32,780 bases of DNA. Source: Pirellulales bacterium. GTDB lineage: Bacteria; Planctomycetota; Planctomycetia; Pirellulales; Lacipirellulaceae. The first letter of the stretch is position 1, and each line of letters opens with the position of its first letter. A model generated the notes under the pieces. That model did not search any database. It saw nothing but the letters and a program-made list of their open reading frames with translations, and was not told the DNA's origin. The position numbers and the translations under genes were made by a program. Below, in pieces: positions 17,148 through 25,067 of this stretch. The stretch covers positions 1 through 32,780 of the forward strand of contig JADLBW010000112.1 of assembly GCA_020847515.1 (NCBI GenBank), given 5' to 3'.

Positions 17148-19088
17148 TTATTTCTCCGCGTCGCGCGGCTGCGAGAGGGGCGCCAGCGCCGATTCATAAA
17201 ACTTCAGTAGATCTTTGCGGAGCTTCTTCAGCGACGGTTCGTGGGCGTACATCATGTGGCCCGCTTCGTAATAATCCGTCGTAAAATTGTCCTGCAGCTT
17301 CTCGGGCAGATTGAGGTGGTCGCGCGTGTACTCCATCGCCGTCGCCGGCGTCGCCAGATCGTAGTATCCGCAGGCGGCGAACACCTTCAAATACGGGTTA
17401 TTCACCATCGCCTCGCGCAGCGCGCTGGAAGCGTTGACGAAGCGATTGGCGAACTCGCTGTAGTCCCAGGGATGCACCCGGTCAGTCAGGATCTCATAGA
17501 CCCGGTCCTCCTTGACCTTAAGCGTCGTGCGGACATAGTCGTTCAGCGCCGAGGTGAAGGCGCCGAATACCGCCGACGCGCTCGGATCGTATTGGGTCGA
17601 ATCGCCGACCTCGTCAAGCGCGAAGTTCGCGTAGCGGCTGTCGAACCGGCCGACGACCAACCCCTGCTTCCGCAGCAGCTCCTTGCCGAAGCGGTACATC
17701 GGCGCCCGCAGATTCGACGCTTCGATATACTGCTGGTCGAGCCCGGTAAGCTGGGCCATGCGCCGGACGACCTCCTCGCGCCGCCGCCCGTCCAACGAGT
17801 CTCCCGCGGCGAGGGCCCGCAGGTACGGACCCATGGCGAAACGTTTCGCCTCCCCGGCGACCTCTTCGACCGTCAGCTTTTGCAGGTCTTCGGACAACGC
17901 CTTGTGATACCAGGCCGTCGTCGCGTAGCTCGGCAGAAACAGCGCGTACGCGATGTCGTTGTTGCCGCTGGCGATCAGCGTTTGAAAGTCGACCACGGCC
18001 GACACGAGCACGATGCCGTTGAGGTACATGTGGTACCTCTCTTGCAACTCGCCGCTGAGCCCCGCCGCTCGGAGGCCGCCGTAGCTCTCGCCGATGAGGA
18101 ACTTCGGCGAATCCCAGCGGCCGTATTTGGTCGTGTAGTCGTGAATGAACTGGCCGACGCTGCGAATGTCTTCGTCGTAACCGTGAAACTGTCGCTTGTC
18201 TTCGCCTTTCGCCGGCCGGCTGAAGCCGGTGCTCACCGGATCGATGAACACCAGGTCTGTGACGTCGAGCAGCGAGTACTGATTGGGTATGAGCTCGTGG
18301 GGGGGCGGAAGCGTTTCGGCGTCGCTGCCCAGCTTGACGCGCATCGGGCCCAGCATGCCCAGGTGAAGCCAGACGGACGAACTGCCTGGGCCGCCGTTGA
18401 AGCAAAACGTGATCGGCCGCCGCGGGGCGCGCTGTGCCGAATCGGCGGAGTCGCTCGACTCGTCGTCATCTCCGTTCTCGTCGTCGTCCTGGGGGTCGTC
18501 CCTTTCGGCGTCGTCCTCGTTGGCGTCGTCCTCGTCGGCTTCGTCCTCGTCGGCTTCGTCCTCGTCGGCTTCGTCCTGCGGTTCATGTCGCTCCGGCGGA
18601 GCTTTCGCATATGCGATGAAGAAGACCTCGGCCTTGGGCTCCCCCTCGTCGGTTTTCATGACCATCTTGCCCGCCGTGGCGATGTAAGCGATCTCCTTGC
18701 CGGCGATCGTCACCTGGCCGCAGGTGACAACCGGCTCGGCATCTTTCTTCTTAGACTGCTTGGCGGAATCGTCGTTCTCATCTTCTTTGGCCGAGCGATC
18801 CCGGCTCTCATTGTCCTCCGATTGATAATCATTCGATTCCTCGCTGGCCGATTCCGCAGCCTCGTCTCTGGCATCGCGGGATCGCTCACTCGGGACTTTA
18901 CTCTTGCGGGAATCGGGCTTCTTTTCGGGTTCTGCTTCTTCCTTGCGTTGCTTGCGAAGTTCTGCGTGAGCTTCGTCATCAGGCGGCTCGGCGCGCACCG
19001 CTCGCGATGGCGTAAGCATGGCGGAAGTCGACAGCAGCAGAACCATGGCGAACAACAGCAGTTGGCTGGGGAACTTGCGGAGGGGCAT
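17148..19088 (-). CDS. S10 family serine carboxypeptidase with acidic insert
   Basis: A 646-residue exported serine peptidase. Residues 1-33 are a signal peptide. Residues 38-118 are a charged Lys/Glu/Ser-rich low-complexity linker. The S10 core runs from about 119 to 640. The oxyanion/substrate motif is NGGPGSSS (231-238), and the triad is Ser335 (GESYGG), Asp577 (GYYDLATPA) and His611 (EAGHMMYAHEP). An Asp/Glu-rich insert of about 50 residues (170-219) splits the first core strands from NGGPG and is partly encoded by a 15-bp tandem repeat. Family members release C-terminal residues from peptides. The ATG at 19088 starts the signal peptide; no clear SD is seen. The gap to the sulfatase downstream is 55 bases, so the two genes probably share a transcript. 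Confidence 0.92.
   Translation of the reverse strand: MPLRKFPSQLLLFAMVLLLSTSAMLTPSRAVRAEPPDDEAHAELRKQRKEEAEPEKKPDSRKSKVPSERSRDARDEAAESASEESNDYQSEDNESRDRSAKEDENDDSAKQSKKKDAEPVVTCGQVTIAGKEIAYIATAGKMVMKTDEGEPKAEVFFIAYAKAPPERHEPQDEADEDEADEDEADEDDANEDDAERDDPQDDDENGDDDESSDSADSAQRAPRRPITFCFNGGPGSSSVWLHLGMLGPMRVKLGSDAETLPPPHELIPNQYSLLDVTDLVFIDPVSTGFSRPAKGEDKRQFHGYDEDIRSVGQFIHDYTTKYGRWDSPKFLIGESYGGLRAAGLSGELQERYHMYLNGIVLVSAVVDFQTLIASGNNDIAYALFLPSYATTAWYHKALSEDLQKLTVEEVAGEAKRFAMGPYLRALAAGDSLDGRRREEVVRRMAQLTGLDQQYIEASNLRAPMYRFGKELLRKQGLVVGRFDSRYANFALDEVGDSTQYDPSASAVFGAFTSALNDYVRTTLKVKEDRVYEILTDRVHPWDYSEFANRFVNASSALREAMVNNPYLKVFAACGYYDLATPATAMEYTRDHLNLPEKLQDNFTTDYYEAGHMMYAHEPSLKKLRKDLLKFYESALAPLSQPRDAEK
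18516..18575. repeat. 15-bp tandem repeat encoding the acidic insert of the S10 peptidase
   Basis: Three identical 15-bp units (18531-18545, 18546-18560, 18561-18575) follow a unit with two mismatches (18516-18530). A more diverged copy may sit at 18501-18515. The unit keeps the reading frame and encodes DEADE on the minus strand, so copy number changes would lengthen or shorten the acidic linker without a frameshift. Confidence 0.85.
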
Positions 19089-19250
19089 AGTCTTTCTTGG
19101 CTTGAAGGAAACGCGGATCGATATTATCTGCGGCGAACGCGAAGCTGCTGGAAGCCCAGAGGTTCGCTTCCGCCAGGCTTGGCAATCGCTTACGAGGGCG
19201 TGTTGGGAGGCTTTAACGTTCGGCGGACAGCGATCGGCGCGCAAGGGGCG

Positions 19251-20300
19251 TCAATTACGATATTGCTTGTGGCATTGCGCGCAGGCGGCCTCAAGCCGCT
19301 TGTACGCCGCGGTGGCGGCTTCGGGACGGCCTTGTTGGAGCGATTGGCGGAGTTGTTCTGCTTGGAGCGTCGCCCCGTGAAGCCACTCGGCCAATTGCGG
19401 ATCCGGATATTCGTTCGCCCGCTCCGCCTCGCGGAGGTTTTCCCACACCAGTAGCGATTGATGCTCGGGGGCAATATCAGCACTCTCGGCCGGCGTCTGC
19501 CAGCCGGCAGCGCGGCATAATTTCAGGCCGTCCCAGGCGCGATCGAGCTCCGCCATGGCCGCCGCCAGCGAGTCGACCTCCGCCGTCTCGACCAGCGGCG
19601 GTAGCCTCGCGCCCGCCGGCAGTGCGGTGAACTGGGCCACGTCGCGCCACAGCCCCGCGTACTCGGCGCCAGTTCCGGCCTGTTTCAGGTAGGCGGTCGC
19701 CTGGGCGCGGCTCATGCTTCCCGCCGCCATGCACGCGACGGCGGCCGCGGCCGGCCCCCGGTGCTGGCCGTGGTGGCAGTGGATGTAAATCGGACCTTTG
19801 ACTTCGCGCACGAGCCGCGTGAGGGCGCCTTGCGCCTCAGGTCCAACGCCGTCGTAACCGATGGGTATGTGAATATAGCGCAAGCCCTGCTTCGCCGCCG
19901 CTTGGATATTGGGTTTGACGCCGTCGACGCTGACGACCGTTCGTACGCCCATTTCAGCGAGCTTCGAAAAGGCGGCGGCGTCCTTGGGTTCGCTGCCGGA
20001 ATAAAGGGTCGGGGATAGCCGATGGACGTTTTGAAGGGGTTGGCGAGGCGCCGCCTTAGCGTCCGCCGAAGTCGCCTGAGGGCCGACTTGGCGGTCCTGG
20101 GCCGACAACCCCGACGGGATGGCGAGCCAGAGCGCAAGAGCCCCATAGGTCGCCGCGCCGAGTTTCGCCGCAGGACGATTTTTGGCGACAGAACGCGCCT
20201 CCCCGGCCTGCAAACGAGCCGCGGAGGCGCCGAATAGTTCGAGTCCTATCGTCCAACAGCGGGACCTTCGCCTGCAGGATTTTGTCATCGTCGCTGCCAT
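19251..20300 (-). CDS. Dual-specificity-phosphatase-like domain fused to cytochrome c'-like domain
   Basis: A 349-residue exported or membrane-anchored fusion. A hydrophobic segment (about residues 47-68, ending SGLSAQ) should act as signal or anchor, after an unusually long basic N-terminus. Residues 95-220 resemble a cysteine-dependent phosphatase: LYSGSEP at the start, MGVRTVVSVDG, Asp150 (GYDGVG) as possible acid, and the P-loop HCHHGQHRGP (Cys175-Arg181, C-x5-R). Residues 235-349 are helical and end in CAQCHKQYRN, the C-terminal heme-binding CxxCH placement of cytochromes c'/c556. A periplasmic enzyme sensing redox or gas ligands is an inference. The start is uncertain: ATG at 20300 or 20288 (poor SD), ATG at 20366, or a TTG nearer the signal. 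Confidence 0.72.
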   Translation of the reverse strand: MAATMTKSCRRRSRCWTIGLELFGASAARLQAGEARSVAKNRPAAKLGAATYGALALWLAIPSGLSAQDRQVGPQATSADAKAAPRQPLQNVHRLSPTLYSGSEPKDAAAFSKLAEMGVRTVVSVDGVKPNIQAAAKQGLRYIHIPIGYDGVGPEAQGALTRLVREVKGPIYIHCHHGQHRGPAAAAVACMAAGSMSRAQATAYLKQAGTGAEYAGLWRDVAQFTALPAGARLPPLVETAEVDSLAAAMAELDRAWDGLKLCRAAGWQTPAESADIAPEHQSLLVWENLREAERANEYPDPQLAEWLHGATLQAEQLRQSLQQGRPEAATAAYKRLEAACAQCHKQYRN

Positions 20301-20571
20301 AACCCCTCTGCCAAGCGGCGCGCTCTCCAACCCGACAGCGTTAAAATACTCCGGCATGCCAGGCATTTCGTGCCGCCTCTAACGTAACAAGTTACGCCGT
20401 CATTTTCAGTAACTTTCCAGCCCGGCCGTCTGCTGTCGCCCAGTGCTGGGAGAGCGCCAGGGCGGCGGCCCTCCCGGCGACCCGTCTCAACGGTCAGGCG
20501 AGCGCCGGCGGCGAGCGAACGCCGCACTTCCCTTGCTTCTCTTGCCGGAAGTGGGGGGCCACAATGGTGGT
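20301..20571. promoter_or_regulatory. Divergent control region of phosphatase gene and VWA operon
   Basis: This 271-base gap separates the minus-strand phosphatase gene from the plus-strand six-gene operon. It contains an inverted repeat CGTAAC-AA-GTTACG (20383-20396), the size of a small operator, and TAAAAT at 20342-20347 in a GTTAAAAT context, which matches 5 of 6 bases of a -10 box but has no clear -35. The second half (20400-20571) is GC-rich with no further signal recognised. The assignment is tentative. Confidence 0.35.
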
Positions 20572-22725
20572 ATGCCGCCGACGCCCGTAATCGCCGCAAT
20601 CGATGTTGCCAGCCCCGCGATGCTTGGCTGGGCCGCCGCCGCGGCGCTCCCCTGGCTGGTAAACCTATGGAGCCGCCGCCGGCACGTCGACGTTTCGTGG
20701 GCCGCATCCGAACTGCTGATGACCGCCGTGCGCCAGCGCTCGCGGCGGCTAAAGCTCCGCGAACTGCTACTGCTCTCGCTGCGGGCGGCCATCTTGCTGC
20801 TGGCGGCGCTGGCGGCGGCCCAGCCGCGGTGGCATGCCGCGGGAAGCACCGGCCAGGCGGCCCGCATCCATCATGTCCTGGTCGTCGATCAATCGTCGTC
20901 TATGGCCAGTCAAATGGAAAACGGCACGCGGCTGGAATCGGCCAAGCGGCAAGCCGCCCGCATCGTTCGGGATGCGCCCGCGGGCGACGCCTTCAGCGTG
21001 ATCGGCTGGGCAGCCGACGCGGAAAACGTGCTCGGTCGGCCTGCCTTCGATGAACAACCGGCCCTGGCGGCCATCGCCAGTCTTGAGGCGGCCGACACGA
21101 CAGCCCAGATAGCGTCGGCCCAACGCACCGTCGAGGCAGCAATCAGCGACGCGCGGAAGAACTTTCCCGACCTCGCCAGTCGAATCGTTTTCCTCAGCGA
21201 TCTGGCGGCCAACACGTGGTCCCCTGCCCGATCGCTGCCGACAGAACAGGGCAACGAGGTTTCTCAAGCTTGGAAACGGCTGAGCGAGGGCGCTGCGATT
21301 GCCCTAGTCAATGTAGACGAGACTCGGCGTTCCAATCTGGCCGTAACCGCCGTTCGGGTGGACCCGGCGGCGCCGATCATCAACGAGCCGATGACGGTGG
21401 CGGTCGACGTGGAAGGTTTCGGCACGACGGCGCCAGTCTCCGCGAGGCTCGAACTGCTGGTCGACGGCAAGCCAAGCGGCGTTCAAGACGCCGCCCTTCA
21501 ACCCCGGCAGAAGCGCGTCGTGTCGTTTCAGACGCGACTGGCCCTACCCGGCGGGCATGTCGTCCAGGCGCTGCTTAGGGTCGATGGCGATCCGCTGCCG
21601 CGCGACGACTCCCGCTGGCTGTCTGTAGAAGCCCTCCGCGTGCAAAAAGCCCTTTGCATTGCCGACCGGCCCGGGCAGGCCATCGACGTCGCGCGGGCGC
21701 TCAATCCCCGTTTTGATCAGCCGGCGCCGACAGGTCGGATCAAGGTTGACATAGCCGGCGCTGCGTCGATCAGCGCCACCGACCTGAGCCAGTACGACGC
21801 GGCCTTCGTGTGCAACGTCGCGGAGCTAACGCCCCGCGACCAGCGGCTGCTGATTCGCTATGCAACCGCAGGGGGCGCCTTGGCAATTCTGCTGGGAGAT
21901 CGCGTACGACCCGCCTGTTACAACGAATTGTTCTCACAGGTCGATCCCCTCCAAGCGCCAAGCGGGCCGCTTGTGCCCCTCTCTATCGCCGCAGCGCCGG
22001 CGGGCGGGCAGTGGCGGCTCGATCCGCTGGGCTACCGACATCCGATTGCAGCGCCCTTCGCTGGCAGGCCCCGCAGCGGATTGGCAGCCGTACGCGTATC
22101 TCGCTACTTCCCCGTGCAGGTGCTCGATGCGGCGCGGGTGGAGATACCGCTGGCGTTGGACTCGGGAGATCCGGCCATGATCGTCGCCGACTGCGGCCGG
22201 GGCCGCGCTGCCGTTGTAACCGTCAATCCAGCGCTGCAGTCGGCCGGTGAGCCTTGGTCGAGCCTGGCGGTAAGTCCCAGCTTTGTGCCGCTCATGCGAA
22301 AGCTGTTCCAGCATCTGACGACGACCCGCCGCGCCGAGCGATTGAACCGCCTAGCGGGCGAGCCGCTGCCCGATGAAGGGATCGGCAGTTGGACGAACCC
22401 CGACGGCCAATTGACCACGCCGCCGGGCGACACGCGACAAGCGGGCGTGTATCATTTCGCGCCGCGCGGGACGCCGACTCCCGGCCCCGCCGCAGGACGC
22501 CAGTCGCTCGCTGTAGCCATAAACGTCGATCCGCGTGAGAGCGATTTGTCCTTCATCGAGGTCAGCGAGGTTGGCGGTCTACTTCGCGATCCAGAGGAGC
22601 AGGCCTCGGTCATCGGGTCGCCGGGCGCCGGTCGTCCGCTGGCGGGCTATTTGCTTGCCCTGGCGGCCGTGTTATCGGTGCTCGAATCGACGGCGGCCTG
22701 GCTGCTGGGGCGGGGGAGTGCCTGA
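20572..22725 (+). CDS. BatA-like membrane protein with VWA domain (operon gene 1)
   Basis: A 717-residue membrane protein. Residues 15-33 form a first helix and residues 63-84 a second, with the BatA-like sequence ALPWLVNLWSRRRHVDVSWAASE between them. A VWA domain follows (100-240) with an intact MIDAS DQSSS (106-110) and a later Asp in LSDLAAN (209-215). The rest is periplasmic: a beta-rich region (about 240-340) and a GATase-like Rossmann segment around ATAGGALAILLGD. A final helix spans about 693-714. Such proteins are thought to act with MoxR ATPases in envelope assembly or stress, as in the Bat operon. The ATG at 20572 is chosen because it begins the first helix; the upstream extension is not hydrophobic. 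The stop overlaps the next ATG (TGATG). Confidence 0.82.
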   Translation: MPPTPVIAAIDVASPAMLGWAAAAALPWLVNLWSRRRHVDVSWAASELLMTAVRQRSRRLKLRELLLLSLRAAILLLAALAAAQPRWHAAGSTGQAARIHHVLVVDQSSSMASQMENGTRLESAKRQAARIVRDAPAGDAFSVIGWAADAENVLGRPAFDEQPALAAIASLEAADTTAQIASAQRTVEAAISDARKNFPDLASRIVFLSDLAANTWSPARSLPTEQGNEVSQAWKRLSEGAAIALVNVDETRRSNLAVTAVRVDPAAPIINEPMTVAVDVEGFGTTAPVSARLELLVDGKPSGVQDAALQPRQKRVVSFQTRLALPGGHVVQALLRVDGDPLPRDDSRWLSVEALRVQKALCIADRPGQAIDVARALNPRFDQPAPTGRIKVDIAGAASISATDLSQYDAAFVCNVAELTPRDQRLLIRYATAGGALAILLGDRVRPACYNELFSQVDPLQAPSGPLVPLSIAAAPAGGQWRLDPLGYRHPIAAPFAGRPRSGLAAVRVSRYFPVQVLDAARVEIPLALDSGDPAMIVADCGRGRAAVVTVNPALQSAGEPWSSLAVSPSFVPLMRKLFQHLTTTRRAERLNRLAGEPLPDEGIGSWTNPDGQLTTPPGDTRQAGVYHFAPRGTPTPGPAAGRQSLAVAINVDPRESDLSFIEVSEVGGLLRDPEEQASVIGSPGAGRPLAGYLLALAAVLSVLESTAAWLLGRGSA

Positions 22726-25043
22726 TGCCAGTCGAAGTTCGAGACATTGCGTGGCGGTGGCCTTGGCCCGCATGGCTCGCGCCGCTGTTAGTGGCTTGTG
22801 CGGCGGCATGGATCATCACGCTCTATGCCAAAGAACCGCCTTACGTCCGCCGGTCGGTTCGCGCGGCGCTGGCCGCGCTGCGGCTCGTGTCGCTAGCCCT
22901 ACTGGCGACGATGCTCGCCCAACCGACGGCAGAGCGCAGCCGCGTCGCCCGGCCGCGGCTGGTCGTCGCCGTCGATCGATCAAACAGCATGGAGACCCGC
23001 GACGTTCCCGCGACGCAACTCGGCGGTTCTCCCGGCGATGCAGCGCACCTAAGCCGTACGGACGCCTGGCGCACGCTGCTGAACCGGCGCGATCGTTCCT
23101 TCATCGATCGCCTGCAACAGCGGTTCGACGTCGATCTGGTGCAGTTCGACGCTGGCGTGGAAGCAGCATCGCTTGAGAAAGCCATCCTGCAAGACCCGAT
23201 CAACAGCGGTTCGCCGATCGAGCGGGGCCGCGCTACGAGGCTGGGAGACGCAATCGACTTCGCTCTTCGACAACTCCCCGGGCCGCGGCCCAGTGCCATC
23301 ATCGTGATCAGCGACGGCATCAACACGGCCGGTCTTTCCCTGGCGGATGCGACCGTTCGGGCCCAGGCCCTGGGCGTGCCGATCTTCCCCGTCGCCGTCG
23401 GGAGCGATCGACCGCGGCCCGATGTTGCAGTGGACGAGGTGCGGGCAGAGCCGGTGGCTTTTCCGGGCGATCGAATGCAAGTGGAAGTTGTAGTAAGGGC
23501 TTCCGGGTATCCGGGCCGGCGACAGCGAATCGTGCTTAGGCAAATCGCCGGCGGCGACAGCCTGGCGGAGTCAGAATTCGTGCTGCCGGAGGCCGAGGGA
23601 TCGACGACGACGCTGTTGCCGCTGCGCCCTGCACAGCCGGGGACGCTGCAGCTTGTCGTCGAAGCCGAAGCCCAAGCGGGCGAGGAGAATACCGCGAACA
23701 ATCGCCAGGCGCTGACGATCGAAGTCCGCCAGCAGCCGATTCGTACGCTACTCGCCTCCGCCGCCCCGAGCTTCGAATACCGGGCGCTCAAGAGCCTGCT
23801 TGAGCGAGATCCGGCGATTGCCCTGCGGGCCTGGCTGCAGGACGCCGACCCAAGTTACCCCGACGTCGATCCCGCGGCGCTAGCCGCGCTGCCGAACAGT
23901 GAAGCGGCGCTGCTACAGTTCGACGTGATTATCCTGGGCGATGTCAACCCGGCGCTCATTGGCGGCGATGCCTGGGACAATCTCCGCCAGTTCGTCGCCG
24001 TTCACGGCGGCGGGCTCGCGCTGGTTGCCGGACCGCGGTTCATGCCGGCCGCCATGGGAGAGGTCGAGGCCATGCGGAGGCTGATGCCGATTGAGCTACG
24101 GAAGGATCAACCGTTCGGCGCGACGGCGGCGGGGGCCGGAGATGGGCATGCGAAGTTTTCGATTGTTCCCACCGCTGTAGGCTTGCAGAATGCGGCGCTG
24201 CAGATTGGCGACGACCCAGCCCGATCGGCTGAGATTTGGGCCCAGTTACCCCCTGTGACGTGGATCTACCCTCTATTCGCCGCTAAGCCCGGCGCCCAGG
24301 TCCTGGCCGAAGCGCGTACGGCTGATCCTGCGCTGCCGGCTGCCTCTTCGCCGGCGATTCTGCGACAGTACGCAGGAGTCGGCGAAGTCATCATGCACCT
24401 GACCGACGAGTCCTGGCGGTGGCGCTGGCGGAGCGACGACCGCTACTTCGCCCGCTACTGGGGACAGACGGTGCGCCGGCTGGCGCGAGGTCGAGCCATG
24501 CGCGGCAGCGGCTCGCTGACCGCGGATCGAACTGAGTACGTCGCCGGCGACGACGTCACGCTATATGCTCGCTTGGGCCCGCTTGTGCAGCAGTCCGCCA
24601 GCAGCGGGGCGGAGACCGCCGAAGTGCTACTCACTGGGGAAAGCTCGCCGTCGCGGACGATTGAACTGTCGCGCAGCGGCTCCCAGCTCCACAGCTTCCA
24701 AGCAGTGGTGCGCGGATTGCCGCCGGACCGCTACGAGGCGCGGCTAATCCGTGCGGGACAAGCGCCGCTAAAGGCCCAATTCACGATCAGCGCGCCGCCG
24801 GCAGAACTATCGAATCTTGTCGTGAACACGGCTGGCATGGCGGCCCTTGCCGAAGCGACCGGGGGTCGCTGCTACACGTTAGCTACGGCTGGCCGGTTGC
24901 CCGCCGAGCTGCCGACGCCTGTGGGGCGCGTCGTCGAGCGGCTGCCGGCTGAGCCTCTTTGGAACAGTCCCTGGCTCTTGGGCGCCCTTTGCGGGACGCT
25001 CGCCTGCGAATGGCTGCTGCGCCGTCGGTCGGGCATGGTCTAA
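22725..25043 (+). CDS. Membrane VWA protein with glutamine-amidotransferase-like region (operon gene 2)
   Basis: A 772-residue membrane protein. Two N-terminal helices (about 16-34 and 47-65) precede a VWA domain with MIDAS DRSNS (84-88) and an IIVISDGINTAG motif near residue 190. A CARDB/Ig-like beta domain follows (VAVDEVRAEPVAFPGD onward, with AGEENTANNRQ typical of such domains). Next comes a GATase1-like Rossmann domain (FDVIILGDVNP; GGGLALVAGPRFM), then another beta region and a C-terminal helix ending RRRSGMV. This order is familiar from planctomycete proteins annotated as VWA or 'glutamine amidotransferase' family; catalytic residues of a true amidotransferase are not evident. GGGGGAG lies 6 bases before the ATG, which overlaps the previous stop by one base. 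Confidence 0.82.
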   Translation: MPVEVRDIAWRWPWPAWLAPLLVACAAAWIITLYAKEPPYVRRSVRAALAALRLVSLALLATMLAQPTAERSRVARPRLVVAVDRSNSMETRDVPATQLGGSPGDAAHLSRTDAWRTLLNRRDRSFIDRLQQRFDVDLVQFDAGVEAASLEKAILQDPINSGSPIERGRATRLGDAIDFALRQLPGPRPSAIIVISDGINTAGLSLADATVRAQALGVPIFPVAVGSDRPRPDVAVDEVRAEPVAFPGDRMQVEVVVRASGYPGRRQRIVLRQIAGGDSLAESEFVLPEAEGSTTTLLPLRPAQPGTLQLVVEAEAQAGEENTANNRQALTIEVRQQPIRTLLASAAPSFEYRALKSLLERDPAIALRAWLQDADPSYPDVDPAALAALPNSEAALLQFDVIILGDVNPALIGGDAWDNLRQFVAVHGGGLALVAGPRFMPAAMGEVEAMRRLMPIELRKDQPFGATAAGAGDGHAKFSIVPTAVGLQNAALQIGDDPARSAEIWAQLPPVTWIYPLFAAKPGAQVLAEARTADPALPAASSPAILRQYAGVGEVIMHLTDESWRWRWRSDDRYFARYWGQTVRRLARGRAMRGSGSLTADRTEYVAGDDVTLYARLGPLVQQSASSGAETAEVLLTGESSPSRTIELSRSGSQLHSFQAVVRGLPPDRYEARLIRAGQAPLKAQFTISAPPAELSNLVVNTAGMAALAEATGGRCYTLATAGRLPAELPTPVGRVVERLPAEPLWNSPWLLGALCGTLACEWLLRRRSGMV

Positions 25044-25067
25044 CTGTATTTGAAACGAAACCTCGCG

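Noticed and set aside
18501..18580. CRISPR-like or IS-related repeat
   Set aside because: The repeats are head-to-tail without spacers, in frame within the S10 gene, and encode an acidic linker.
17241..19454. A 737-codon open frame antisense to the S10 peptidase and beyond
   Set aside because: Its composition mirrors the peptidase codons, including Val/Phe/Gly runs opposite the Asp/Glu insert. The minus-strand gene has a complete catalytic triad.
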